A stretch of DNA of 64,000 nt from contig NZ_QKZO01000001.1 in NCBI RefSeq assembly GCF_003254295.1, positions 391,698 through 455,697 of the forward strand. The letters run 5' to 3'. The translations under genes and the position numbers were made by a program. Below the pieces are notes generated by a model. That model saw nothing but the letters and a program-made list of their open reading frames with translations. It did not search any database and was not told the DNA's origin. Shown here in pieces: positions 25,005 to 35,681 of the stretch (position 1 is the first letter of the stretch; each line of letters opens with the position of its first letter). The stretch comes from Rhodobacter capsulatus (lineage in GTDB: Bacteria > Pseudomonadota > Alphaproteobacteria > Rhodobacterales > Rhodobacteraceae).

Positions 25005-26654
25005 CTACGGGCGCTCGGGCCGCAACAGGATATGGGTCGCGGTGCGGCGTTCCTCGACCAGCCGCCAGCCCGCATCGGCAAGCGCGGTCACGATCTCGTC
25101 GCGCCGCGTTTGCCCGGTGGGGCACAGCGGCACCAGCACATGATCGGCGGCCGCGATCCCCGGCGTGCCGCCGTAATACCAGGGCGCGGCGCCCTTGACC
25201 GGCTCGAACGGCCCGTAAAGCCACAGCGCCGAGAACAGATCCGCCACCAGCACCCGCGACCGGGCATAGCCCGCCTGCGTCAGATCGGCGGCCACGGTCT
25301 CGAACCAGGCGTCATAGCCCATCAGGATCTCGCATTGCGGCAGGGTCTCGCCGTTCAGCACCGCGGCCCGCCGCGGCGAGGCGCCACTGTCGCCCCGGCG
25401 CGCATAGGCGGCAAAGGGCTGCCCCGGCGCATCCGCCGCCTGTTTCTGCTCCACCCGATAGACGCGCGCGGCGATCACCCGCAGGTCGGCCTCCTGCGGC
25501 CGGGCGGACAGCAGCGGCACGCTTTCTGACGGTTCGACAAAGGCATGGCGCAGCGGGCTGGTGAGCAGATTGACCATCGGCCCCGTCGCCAGCGCCAGCG
25601 CCGCAACCCCGGTGGCCAGCAAGGCCTCGCGCAGCGGCCAGCCAAAGCCGTTCGAGATCCTCCCCTCGGGCCGCAGGGCCAGCGCGATCAGCCCCACCAG
25701 CACCAGCCATTGCGGATCGTTGCCGTAATTCTGATAGGTCACATAGGCGAAGGCGGGCACCAGCCAGAGCAGAGCCAGCCCCTCGGCCCGCCGCCCGGAC
25801 TGGCGCAGAAAGATCACCGTGGCCAGAGCCACCAGCGTCGCCGCGATGTGCTTCGGCGCCGCCAGCACCCCGCCCAGACTGTCGCCCGGCGCGGCCCGGG
25901 TGGTCGAGCCCGCCACCGTCAGCAGATCCCGCAGATAAGCGGCCCAGAAGCCCGGACCAAGCAGCGCCGTCACCACGGCCAGCACCAAAAGCCCCGACAG
26001 CACCGCCACGCCCAGCGTGCGCAGATCCCGCCGCGCCAGCAGCGCCACCACCAGCGCCGGGGCCAGCGCCGCGACATAGGTCACCTTGACCAGCCCCAGC
26101 CCCGCCATCAAGACCCCGATCAAGGCGCCATCCAGCCGCGCGCGGCGCGGCCCGAGCGGCTCCAGCACCGCCAGCGCCACCGCCACATAAGCCATCGCCC
26201 AAGCCCAGCGGTTATAATGCATCGAGACCGAAAACATCGGCTTCGTCTCGCCATGCACCAGCGCCAGCACCATGCCCAGCACATAGGCCCCGAAGATCCA
26301 GGCCAGCCCGCCCGGCAGCCGCGATTGCGCCGCGCGCAGGATCGGCAGGAACAGCACCGCCGCCACCGCCGCCTGCGCCGCCAGAAACGCATGACCAAGC
26401 CCCAGCCCCGCCTGCACGAAAGCCACGATCGGCCAAAGCCCGGCAATGCCGAGCGGCGTCATGAAATCGCGATGCGGCATCTGCCCCATTTCGGCCATGC
26501 GCAGCACCAGATCGGCCAGATGCAGCGTGTCGCCCTCATGCTGGGTCACGAGCAGACCGCCTGCCAGAAACGGCGCCGCCGCCAGAACGGCCCCGCAAAG
26601 CGCCAGCCCCAGCGTCAGGGGCAGCACAGCCGCCGCGTTTGACCTGCCCGTCAT
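25005..26654 (-). CDS. Polytopic membrane protein, GT-C glycosyltransferase-like
   Basis: The product is 549 residues with about ten membrane helices up to residue 380 and a soluble C-terminal part of about 150 residues. Early loop contents (HEGDTLHLADLVLRMAEMGQ, then PHRDFMTPLGI) look like the first outer loop of GT-C glycosyltransferases, where acidic residues bind the lipid-linked sugar. The C-terminal part contains CEILMGYDAWFETVAADLTQ. I do not know the acceptor or sugar. The start at 26654 has GGAGAGGCCGGG. It is divergent from the AAA+ ATPase gene. Confidence 0.6.
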   Translation of the reverse strand: MTGRSNAAAVLPLTLGLALCGAVLAAAPFLAGGLLVTQHEGDTLHLADLVLRMAEMGQMPHRDFMTPLGIAGLWPIVAFVQAGLGLGHAFLAAQAAVAAVLFLPILRAAQSRLPGGLAWIFGAYVLGMVLALVHGETKPMFSVSMHYNRWAWAMAYVAVALAVLEPLGPRRARLDGALIGVLMAGLGLVKVTYVAALAPALVVALLARRDLRTLGVAVLSGLLVLAVVTALLGPGFWAAYLRDLLTVAGSTTRAAPGDSLGGVLAAPKHIAATLVALATVIFLRQSGRRAEGLALLWLVPAFAYVTYQNYGNDPQWLVLVGLIALALRPEGRISNGFGWPLREALLATGVAALALATGPMVNLLTSPLRHAFVEPSESVPLLSARPQEADLRVIAARVYRVEQKQAADAPGQPFAAYARRGDSGASPRRAAVLNGETLPQCEILMGYDAWFETVAADLTQAGYARSRVLVADLFSALWLYGPFEPVKGAAPWYYGGTPGIAAADHVLVPLCPTGQTRRDEIVTALADAGWRLVEERRTATHILLRPERP

Positions 26655-26758
26655 CCCGGCCTCTCCGCATCTTTTCCCATTTTTGGCCACAATAGCCCGG
26701 CAGGATGCGGCTGTGAATCCCGAAGCAAAGCCGAAGACGACGAGCCGGAGCAGGACAG

Positions 26759-28069
26759 ATGAACATGATCGCCCAGAACGTGATCGCGCCGATCCCGCCC
26801 CGGACCCTTGCCGATACCGGCCTGAACACGGTGCTGATGCGGGACATCCTGCTCAAGACCATGTTCCGCACCAACATGGACACGGTCAGCGGCCTGGCCC
26901 GGCTGATCTGCCTGCCGATCGCGCTGACCCAGGAGCTGGTCGACATGGGCCGCAGCCAGCGCCTGATCGAGGCGATGGGCACGCTGCACGCCAATTCCGG
27001 CGGCGAGATGGGCTATCAGCTGACCGAGGGCGGCAAGGCCCGCGCGCTGGATGCGCTGACGCAGTCGGAATATTACGGCGCGATGCCGGTGCCGCTGGCC
27101 GACTACGCGGTACAGATGCGGAAACAGTCGATTCGCAACATCCAGCTGACCCGGCCGCAGCTGATGGCGGCGATGGGGCATCTGGTGCTGCCGCCGACGC
27201 TGATCGACCAGCTTGGACCGGCAGTGTCCTCGGGGCGGTCGATCCTGATGTATGGCCCGCCCGGCAACGGCAAATCCTCGATCTCGAACGGCATCCGCGA
27301 CGCGATCGGCGACCGGATCTATGTTCCGCGCGCGGTCGAATATGCCGGTCAGGTGATCGTCGTCTATGACCCGATCGTGCACACCGCCGCCAGCGAGGAT
27401 GTCGAAGACCCGACCAGCCTGCGCAAATCCGGCAACCGCTTCGACAGCCGCTATGTCTGGTGCGACCGGCCCACGGTGATCACCGGCGGGGAGCTGTCGC
27501 TTGACATGCTCGACCTCACCTACAACCCGACGGCGCGCACCTATACCGCGCCCTTGCAGATGAAGGCCTCGGGCGGGGTCTTCATCGTCGACGACCTTGG
27601 CCGTCAGGCCGAGCCGCCGCAGAAACTGGTCAACCGCTGGATCGTGCCGCTGGAAGAAAGCCGCGACATCCTCGCGCTGCAATCGGGCGAGAAGTTCGAG
27701 GTGCCCTTTGACACGCTCGTCATCTTTTCCACCAACTTCCACCCGAACCAGATCTTCGACAAGGCGGCGCTGCGGCGGATCTTCTTCAAGATCAAGATCG
27801 ACGGGCCCAGCCAGTCGGATTACCTGAAGATCTTCTCGCTTGTGGCGAAAAAGCGCGGCATGCCGCTGGGCGAAGCCGCGCTCGTGCATCTGCTGAAGGT
27901 GAAATACCCGACGATCAACAATGTCTATGCGAATTATCAGCCGGTCTTCCTGATCGACCAGATGATCGCGATCTGCGACTTCGAGGGCATCCCCTATCAG
28001 ATGTCCCCCGAGCTGATCGACCGCGCCTGGTCGAACATGTTCGTGCGCGAGGAAGCGATCCTGCACTGA
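26759..28069 (+). CDS. AAA+ family ATPase of unknown function
   Basis: The product is 436 residues. The N-terminal 150 residues include a helical region with LARLICLPIALTQELV. The AAA+ core has Walker A GPPGNGKSS (about 166-174), Walker B GGVFIVDDLGRQ (about 275-286), sensor 1 in TLVIFSTNFHP and an arginine pair ALRRIFFKI that may be the finger. There is no signal or membrane segment. Family relatives occur as single-copy genes in alphaproteobacteria, without an assigned function as far as I know. A GGAGCAGGAC site precedes the ATG. The neighbours, a membrane protein and a LytTR regulator, do not explain it. Confidence 0.75.
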   Translation: MNMIAQNVIAPIPPRTLADTGLNTVLMRDILLKTMFRTNMDTVSGLARLICLPIALTQELVDMGRSQRLIEAMGTLHANSGGEMGYQLTEGGKARALDALTQSEYYGAMPVPLADYAVQMRKQSIRNIQLTRPQLMAAMGHLVLPPTLIDQLGPAVSSGRSILMYGPPGNGKSSISNGIRDAIGDRIYVPRAVEYAGQVIVVYDPIVHTAASEDVEDPTSLRKSGNRFDSRYVWCDRPTVITGGELSLDMLDLTYNPTARTYTAPLQMKASGGVFIVDDLGRQAEPPQKLVNRWIVPLEESRDILALQSGEKFEVPFDTLVIFSTNFHPNQIFDKAALRRIFFKIKIDGPSQSDYLKIFSLVAKKRGMPLGEAALVHLLKVKYPTINNVYANYQPVFLIDQMIAICDFEGIPYQMSPELIDRAWSNMFVREEAILH

Positions 28070-28092
28070 TCCGCGACAAGGCCGAACCGGGC

Positions 28093-29007
28093 CTAGCGCG
28101 CGACCATGGCCTGCGGCGCCTGCGCGCCGGTCTCGGCCTGCGGCGGCATCTCTTGCAGGCCAAGCGCCAGAACCGCGGGCGCATTGCCCCGCGACACCGG
28201 AACCTGCGTGCCGTCCTGCAGCGCCAGGCTGACCTTGCCCTGCGCCCGCATCACCCCCCGGATCGCCTGCCGCGCCACCCAATGCGAGCGGTGCACCTGC
28301 AGCCCCGCGACCCCTTCGGCAGCGCAGATCGCATCCGCCATCCGCAGCAGCACGGTTTCCGATCCGGCCTCGGTGAAGACCTCGACATAATGGTCGCGCA
28401 TCTGCAGCCGGATCAACGGCGCGCGCAGCTCCGGCGACAGCCGCGCCATCAGCCGCGCCGCGGCGTCACGCGCGGGCGGGGCCGCGGCGGCGAGAGCCGG
28501 GGCGGACAGCGCGGGGTCTGGCTGCGCGGGGTCTGGCGGGGGCGCCACCGCCGCGGCGGTCCCGGGCCAGGTCGCCGCCACCGCATGCCGCAGCGTCGAG
28601 GTGATGATCGACATGATGAAGATGTACCCCGTCATCGCCGGGGTCGAGGGCACATGCTGCTCGGGCCCCGCCACGGCCCGGGCCAGCGCCAGAAACAGCG
28701 GCGTCAGCCCCAGCGTGGCCAGAACGGCGATCAGCGGCGCCTCGGGCCAGAAGCTGCGCAGCCCCCAGCAGTCGCGCACGACCACCCGCAAAAGACCGCC
28801 CGCCAGCACGCCAAGGCCGATGGTGATCGGCCAAAAGGCGACGCGTCCGGTCAGCGGAAAGTGCTCGGTGCCGAAGGGGCTGGCGACGATGCCGAAGATC
28901 GAGGTCACCAGCCAGACCACCGGAATGACGGGCTGCGCCATCGCCCGACCATAGGCGCACAGGAACTTGCGCGTGCTCGCAAAAGAGGGCATGGCCCCTC
29001 GCCCCAT
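28093..29007 (-). CDS. Membrane-bound LytTR-type DNA-binding regulator
   Basis: The product is 304 residues. Four hydrophobic segments (about 25-43, 52-75, 88-112, 125-142) are followed by an Ala/Pro-rich linker and a C-terminal LytTR DNA-binding domain (about 185-285) with LIRLQMRDHYVEVFTEAGS, VHRSHWVARQAIRGV and GTQVPVSRGN. This topology is a one-component membrane regulator whose signal is unknown. Two ATG starts are possible, 29007 and 28992; the first is given. Its target genes cannot be seen. Confidence 0.8.
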   Translation of the reverse strand: MGRGAMPSFASTRKFLCAYGRAMAQPVIPVVWLVTSIFGIVASPFGTEHFPLTGRVAFWPITIGLGVLAGGLLRVVVRDCWGLRSFWPEAPLIAVLATLGLTPLFLALARAVAGPEQHVPSTPAMTGYIFIMSIITSTLRHAVAATWPGTAAAVAPPPDPAQPDPALSAPALAAAAPPARDAAARLMARLSPELRAPLIRLQMRDHYVEVFTEAGSETVLLRMADAICAAEGVAGLQVHRSHWVARQAIRGVMRAQGKVSLALQDGTQVPVSRGNAPAVLALGLQEMPPQAETGAQAPQAMVAR

Positions 29008-29123
29008 TCAAAAACCTAACCATGTCAATATGCTAGCGGCACAACCGCGCACAGGCAACCGGGATTGTGGTCACGGCTGACAGGCGCGGAAAACATGGCC
29101 CGATCTCTGATCCGCAGGCGGGG

Positions 29124-30014
29124 TCAGGCGGTCAGGCCCTCGGGCTCGGCCAGACCCTGCGCCCGGCAGCAGGCGGTCAGCGTATTGGCCAGCAGGCAGG
29201 CGATGGTCATCGGCCCGACGCCGCCCGGAACCGGGGTGATCGCGCCCGCCACCGCGGCGGCGCTTTCAAAGTGGACATCGCCCACCAGCTTGCCCTTGCC
29301 GTCGCGCTCGATGCGGTTGATGCCGACGTCGATCACCGTCGCGCCCGGTTTCACCCAATCGCCCGGGATCATCTCGGGGCGGCCCACGGCGGCGACCAGA
29401 ATATCGGCGCGCCGGCAGACCTCGGCCAGATCCCTGGTGCGCGAATGCGCGATGGTGACGGTGCAGCTGTCGCCCAGCAGCAGTTGCGCCATCGGCTTGC
29501 CGACGATGTTCGAGCGCCCGACAACGACCGCAGTCAGCCCCGCAAGCGATCCGTGATGGTCGCGCAGCATCATCAGGCAACCCAAGGGCGTGCAGGGCAC
29601 CATCGCCTTCTGCCCGGTGCCCAGAAGCCCGACGTTCGAGATGTGAAACCCGTCCACGTCCTTGGCCGGATCGATCGCATTGATCACCAGATCGCTGTCC
29701 AGATGCCCGGGCAGCGGCAGCTGCACCAGAATCCCATGCACCGCGGGATCGGCATTCAGCCGCGCGATCAGGGCCAGAAGATCGGCTTCCGAGGTCTCGG
29801 CGGGCAGCTTGTGCTCATAGGAATTCATCCCGACTTCGCGGGTCTGGATGCCCTTGTTCTTGACGTAGACCTGGCTGGCCGGGTCTTCGCCCACCAGCAC
29901 CACGGCCAGACCCGGGGTCAGACCGGTCTCCGCCCGCAGCCGCGCCACATGGGCCGCGACCTGCGCCCGCACCTTGGCCGCGAAAGCCTTGCCGTCGATG
30001 ATCTTCGCGCTCAA
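29124..30014 (-). CDS. folD: Methylenetetrahydrofolate dehydrogenase/cyclohydrolase
   Basis: The product is 296 residues. FolD interconverts methylene-, methenyl- and formyl-tetrahydrofolate. Catalytic lysine and tyrosine lie in [32 protein letters not shown] (nucleotide site) and [14 protein letters not shown] are family signatures. The N-terminal [12 protein letters not shown] is best started at TTG 30014, which overlaps the stop of the chorismate mutase gene by 4 bases (TTGA) behind GGGAGACGGG. It works with formate-tetrahydrofolate ligase encoded upstream in the same direction. Confidence 0.94.
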   Translation of the reverse strand: MSAKIIDGKAFAAKVRAQVAAHVARLRAETGLTPGLAVVLVGEDPASQVYVKNKGIQTREVGMNSYEHKLPAETSEADLLALIARLNADPAVHGILVQLPLPGHLDSDLVINAIDPAKDVDGFHISNVGLLGTGQKAMVPCTPLGCLMMLRDHHGSLAGLTAVVVGRSNIVGKPMAQLLLGDSCTVTIAHSRTRDLAEVCRRADILVAAVGRPEMIPGDWVKPGATVIDVGINRIERDGKGKLVGDVHFESAAAVAGAITPVPGGVGPMTIACLLANTLTACCRAQGLAEPEGLTA

Positions 30015-30316
30015 ATCCCGTCTCCCTTGCCCAGAACCCGCTCTTCGCGGGCGATCGACCATTCCACCATCATCCGCCACATCGCCTCGATCAGCTCGGG
30101 GTCCATCCCCCGCGCCTCGGCGGCGGTGCGCGCATTGCCCACCACTTCCTCGACCCGCGCCTTGATCCGCGCGGGCATGCCCTCGGCGGGCTTGAGTTCG
30201 GCGGCACGGTCAATGAACCGCGCCCGATCGGCCAGCAGCGCGACGAGGCGCAGATCCAGCGCATCGATCTCGGCCCGCAGTTCGGCCATCGAGGTGATTT
30301 CGGAGGGCTCTTTCAT
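30011..30316 (-). CDS. Chorismate mutase, AroQ type
   Basis: The product is 101 residues. It is an all-helical AroQ domain: [20 protein letters not shown] at the start, [10 protein letters not shown] in the middle and an [16 protein letters not shown] end. It would convert chorismate to prephenate for phenylalanine/tyrosine synthesis; an isochorismate-pyruvate lyase activity is possible in this family. It sits between fhs and folD, coupled to folD by overlapping codons, though no biochemical link is obvious. The ATG at 30316 is chosen as the first ATG. Confidence 0.85.
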   Translation of the reverse strand: MKEPSEITSMAELRAEIDALDLRLVALLADRARFIDRAAELKPAEGMPARIKARVEEVVGNARTAAEARGMDPELIEAMWRMMVEWSIAREERVLGKGDGI

Positions 30317-30379
30317 CGGCAAGTTCCGCTTTTATGCCCTGCTCCTATCGCACCTTGTCGCCCGCTTCTCAACCCCGCC

Positions 30380-32053
30380 TCAGAACAACCCCTCGATCTC
30401 GCCTGCGGCATCAAGGCGGATCGTTTCCGCCGCCGGATGCCGGGGCAGGCCCGGCATCGTCATGATCTCGCCGCAGATCGCCACCACGAAGCCCGCGCCC
30501 GCCGCAAGCCGCACCTCGCGCAGCGGGATCGTATGCCCCGTGGGGGCGCCGCGCAGCTCGGGATCGGCGGAAAAGGAATATTGCGTCTTCGCCATGCAGA
30601 TCGGCAGGGAACCATGGCCCGCCGCCTCCCAGGCCGCCAGCTGCGCCCGAACCGCCTTGTCCGCCGTCACCGCCTCGGCGTGATAGATGCGCCGCGCGAT
30701 CGTCTCGATCTTGTCGAAAAGGCCCATGTCGTCGGGGTAAAGCGGCGCAAAACGGGCCCCGGTCTCGCACAACTCCACAACCTTGCGCGCCAGATCGGCG
30801 GCGCCCGGCCCGCCCTCGGCCCAGTGCCGACAGGAAATCGCCGCAACGCCAAGGGCCGCGGCGGCTTCGACAATCGCCGCGACCTCGGCCGGGGTGTCGG
30901 CGTCAAAGGCATTGATCGCCACCACGACGGGCACGCCGAAGCCGCGGGTGTTGGCGATGTGGCGGGCCAGATTGGCGCAACCGCGCCGCACCGCACCCAC
31001 ATCCTCGCGGCCCAGATCCTCGCGCAGGGCGCCGCCATGCATCTTCATCGCCCGCACGGTGGCCACGATCACCGCCGCGGCGGGCTGCAACCCGGCCTTG
31101 CGGCATTTGATGTCGAAGAACTTTTCCGCCCCCAGATCGGCGCCAAAGCCCGCTTCGGTCACCACGTAATCGGCCAGCCGCAGCGCGGTCTTCGTGGCGA
31201 TGACCGAATTGCAGCCATGCGCGATATTGGCAAAGGGCCCGCCATGCACGAAGGCGGGCGTGTGGGCGATCGTCTGCACAAGATTCGGCTGCAACGCCTC
31301 TTTCAGCAGCACCACCATCGCCCCCGCGGCGCCCAGATCGCGGCAGGTCACCGCGGTCTTGTCGCGCCGATAGGCAACGACGATCCGGCCCAGCCGGTCC
31401 TCGAGATCGGCCAGATCCTCGGCCAGACACAGACAGGCCATGACCTCGGAGGCCACGGTGATGTCGAAGCCGGTCTGGCGCGGATAGCCGTTCGCGGCCC
31501 CGCCCAGACCCACCACCACCTCGCGCAGGGCACGGTCATTCATGTCCATGACCCGCCGCCAGACGATGCGACGCTCGTCGATCTGCAGCGCATTGCCCCA
31601 ATGGATGTGGTTGTCGATCATCGCCGACAACAGGTTGTGGGCCGCGGTGATGGCGTGGAAATCGCCGGTGAAATGCAGGTTGATGTCTTCCATCGGCAGC
31701 ACCTGCGACAGCCCGCCCCCCGCCGCGCCGCCCTTCATGCCGAAATTGGGCCCAAGCGAGGCCTCGCGCAGGCAGATCGCCGTCCGGTGGCCCAGATGCG
31801 CCAGCGCATCGCCCAGACCGACCGTGGTCGTCGTCTTGCCCTCGCCCGCGGGTGTCGGGTTGACGGCGGTGACCAGGATCAGCCGCCCCATCGGCCGCTC
31901 CGCAAGCCCGGCGACGAAAGCGGCCTCGAGCTTGGCCTTGTCGCGGCCATAGGGGATCAGCGCCGCCTCGGGAATGTCCAGCTTGGCGCCGATCCGGGGA
32001 ATGGGCCATTTCTCGGCCGCCCGGGCGATCTCGATATCGGTTCTGACGGCCAT
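30380..32053 (-). CDS. fhs: Formate-tetrahydrofolate ligase
   Basis: The product is 557 residues. It makes 10-formyl-tetrahydrofolate from formate with ATP. The ATP loop is [27 protein letters not shown] and [18 protein letters not shown] are typical stretches. The ATG at 32053 is preceded by AAGGAGAGG, one of the strongest sites in the window; about 65 upstream in-frame codons are not used. Together with folD it forms a formate/C1 module. It starts an operon fhs-chorismate mutase-folD. Confidence 0.96.
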   Translation of the reverse strand: MAVRTDIEIARAAEKWPIPRIGAKLDIPEAALIPYGRDKAKLEAAFVAGLAERPMGRLILVTAVNPTPAGEGKTTTTVGLGDALAHLGHRTAICLREASLGPNFGMKGGAAGGGLSQVLPMEDINLHFTGDFHAITAAHNLLSAMIDNHIHWGNALQIDERRIVWRRVMDMNDRALREVVVGLGGAANGYPRQTGFDITVASEVMACLCLAEDLADLEDRLGRIVVAYRRDKTAVTCRDLGAAGAMVVLLKEALQPNLVQTIAHTPAFVHGGPFANIAHGCNSVIATKTALRLADYVVTEAGFGADLGAEKFFDIKCRKAGLQPAAAVIVATVRAMKMHGGALREDLGREDVGAVRRGCANLARHIANTRGFGVPVVVAINAFDADTPAEVAAIVEAAAALGVAAISCRHWAEGGPGAADLARKVVELCETGARFAPLYPDDMGLFDKIETIARRIYHAEAVTADKAVRAQLAAWEAAGHGSLPICMAKTQYSFSADPELRGAPTGHTIPLREVRLAAGAGFVVAICGEIMTMPGLPRHPAAETIRLDAAGEIEGLF

Positions 32054-32290
32054 GCGATCCTCTCCTTCGTGGCTTCGCACGCGGCGCCCGCCCCCGATCG
32101 ACAAGCTAGCCGCTCGTTCCCCGGGGGCAGTCCGCAATTGCGACGCCGCAATGCCCGAAACCGCCCCGCCTGCGCAAGATGGCACCGTTTTCCCGTGGCA
32201 CCAAAGTGCTGCGGAAATTAAGCTTGTCCGGCAACCGCAGATTGACAAGGTTGCGTCTCATTTTCCGATGAACAACAGGCAGGGGCCGGA

Positions 32291-33634
32291 ATGACGGACA
32301 ACATTTATTACGTCGAAGATCTTGTCAGGGGCGGGACGACCGTCACCCTGAGCGATGACGGCACGGGGATCGACTGGCTGATGCTGCGCAATTCCCATGA
32401 TGGCGCTGCGATCAGCCTGTCGTGGTGGTCGGTGCGTGGCCTCAGCACCGAGGCCGAATCGATCTATGTCGACAATGACATCACCGCAGAGCTGATCGTG
32501 CTCGGGCGGATCGAGAACGCCCGCGGCGCCGCGGGCGACGACTGGATCCGCGGCAACGAGCTTGGCAACCAGCTCTTCGGCGACGAAAACGCCGCGGGCG
32601 TCGGCGGCGCGGACACGCTCGACGGGGCCGAGGGCAACGACTCCATCTACGGCGGCAGCGGCAACGACGAGATCCTTGGCGGCACCGGCAACGACCTGCT
32701 GTTCGGCAATGCGGACAATGACACGATCCTTGGCGGCAGCGGCCGGGACACGATCACCGGCGGCACCGGCGCCGACTGGCTGGACGGGGGCGCGAATGCG
32801 GGCGACCTGCTCAGCTACGCCCAATCCTCCGCCGGGGTTCGGGTGGTCCTGAGCTACGGCGCAACGACACGCGGCACCGGGGGCGATGCCGAGGGCGATC
32901 GCATCACCGGCTTCTTCGACATCGTCGGCAGCGCCCATGACGACAGGCTGTTCGACACTGTGATCACCGATCTTGCGCAGGGGTTCAATGCCAATTTCTT
33001 CGACGGCGGGCTGGGCAACGACCTGCTGTCGATGGGCGGCGGCAACGACACCGCGCTGGGGGGCCGGGGGGATGATACGCTGCAGGGCGGCAGCGGCAAC
33101 GACCTTCTTGATGGCGGCATCGGCCGCGATGTGATCCAGGCGGGCAGCGGCAATGACACCGTGACCGGCGGTCTTGGCACCGACCGGATCAACGGCAACA
33201 GCGGCAATGACCGGATCGACGGTGGCGACGGCAACGACACGTTGGCGGGGGATGCAGGCGATGACGTGCTGATCTCGGGCCGCGGCTCCGATCTGCTGAC
33301 CGGCGGCTTCGGCGCCGATCGGTTCGTCTTCGCCAATGTCTTCGACAGCGGCGCCGGCGCGGGCTTCGACACGATCACCGATTTCAAGGGCGCCGAGGGC
33401 GACCGGATCGATCTTTCCGGCATCGACGCGAACCGCAATGCGCCGGGGGATGCCGCCTTCACCTTCCTCGGCACCAAGGCCTTCACCGGCGCCGGGGCCG
33501 AATTGCGCATCGTCGGCGGGGCAAACGGGTGGCGGGCGCTGGCCGATCTCGATGGCGACCGGGTGGCCGATTTCGCCGTGACGCTGTCGGGCAGCGATCT
33601 GCCGATGCCGGTGGCGGACAACTTCCTGCTTTGA
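32291..33634 (+). CDS. RTX-type calcium-binding repeat protein
   Basis: The product is 447 residues. After a 75-residue N-terminal part there are RTX nonapeptides (GGxGNDxLx) at about residues 80-175 and 230-345. The C-terminal 100 residues (FVFANVFDSGAGAGFDTITD, then DFKGAEGDRIDLSGIDANR, ending VADNFLL) are the standard module after the repeats that carries the type I secretion signal. There is no N-terminal signal peptide and no cysteine. It is therefore probably a secreted calcium-binding surface or matrix protein without an enzyme domain. It is not in an operon. Confidence 0.85.
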   Translation: MTDNIYYVEDLVRGGTTVTLSDDGTGIDWLMLRNSHDGAAISLSWWSVRGLSTEAESIYVDNDITAELIVLGRIENARGAAGDDWIRGNELGNQLFGDENAAGVGGADTLDGAEGNDSIYGGSGNDEILGGTGNDLLFGNADNDTILGGSGRDTITGGTGADWLDGGANAGDLLSYAQSSAGVRVVLSYGATTRGTGGDAEGDRITGFFDIVGSAHDDRLFDTVITDLAQGFNANFFDGGLGNDLLSMGGGNDTALGGRGDDTLQGGSGNDLLDGGIGRDVIQAGSGNDTVTGGLGTDRINGNSGNDRIDGGDGNDTLAGDAGDDVLISGRGSDLLTGGFGADRFVFANVFDSGAGAGFDTITDFKGAEGDRIDLSGIDANRNAPGDAAFTFLGTKAFTGAGAELRIVGGANGWRALADLDGDRVADFAVTLSGSDLPMPVADNFLL

Positions 33635-33642
33635 TCGCGCAA

Positions 33643-33674
33643 GAAAAAACCTGCGCCGGTTCCCCGGCGCAGGT
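33643..33674 (-). terminator. Terminator of ftsH
   Basis: ACCTGCGCCGG/CCGGCGCAGGT is an 11-bp perfect stem with a 4-nt loop. On the minus strand it is followed by TTTTTTCTT, so it ends the ftsH transcript; on the plus strand there is no T-tract. Confidence 0.9.
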
Positions 33675-33701
33675 CTGATTGACGGAGCTGTCGCGATCGC
33701 C

Positions 33702-35597
<1,896 letters not shown>

Positions 35598-35620
35598 GAG
35601 AAACCTCCGAAGAATGAGAG

Positions 35621-35643
35621 GGCACCGCATTGGGTGCGGTGCC
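35621..35643. repeat. Hairpin in the ftsH leader
   Basis: GGCACCGCA-TTGGG-TGCGGTGCC is a 9-bp perfect stem with a 5-base loop, located 24 bases before the ftsH start. On the minus strand CTCTCATTC follows, so it is not a good terminator; a processing site or leader structure is more likely. Confidence 0.6.
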
Positions 35644-35653
35644 TTTGATGTGA

Positions 35654-35681
35654 AAATAGGGATTAAGTGCGCAGGTTCAAC
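35654..35681 (-). promoter_or_regulatory. Candidate RpoH (heat-shock) promoter of ftsH
   Basis: On the minus strand GTTGAA (35681-35676) is followed after 14 bases by CCCTATTT (35661-35654), close to the sigma-32 pattern CTTGAA-N13/14-CCCCATNT. The -35 box overlaps the tilS stop codon. The predicted start would place the leader hairpin at the 5' end of the mRNA. Confidence 0.5.

Noticed and set aside
24961-25020. GAGCGCCC/GGGCGCTC arms between the convergent prenyl synthase and membrane protein genes as terminator
   Set aside because: Arms are 30 bases apart and no T-tract follows on either strand.
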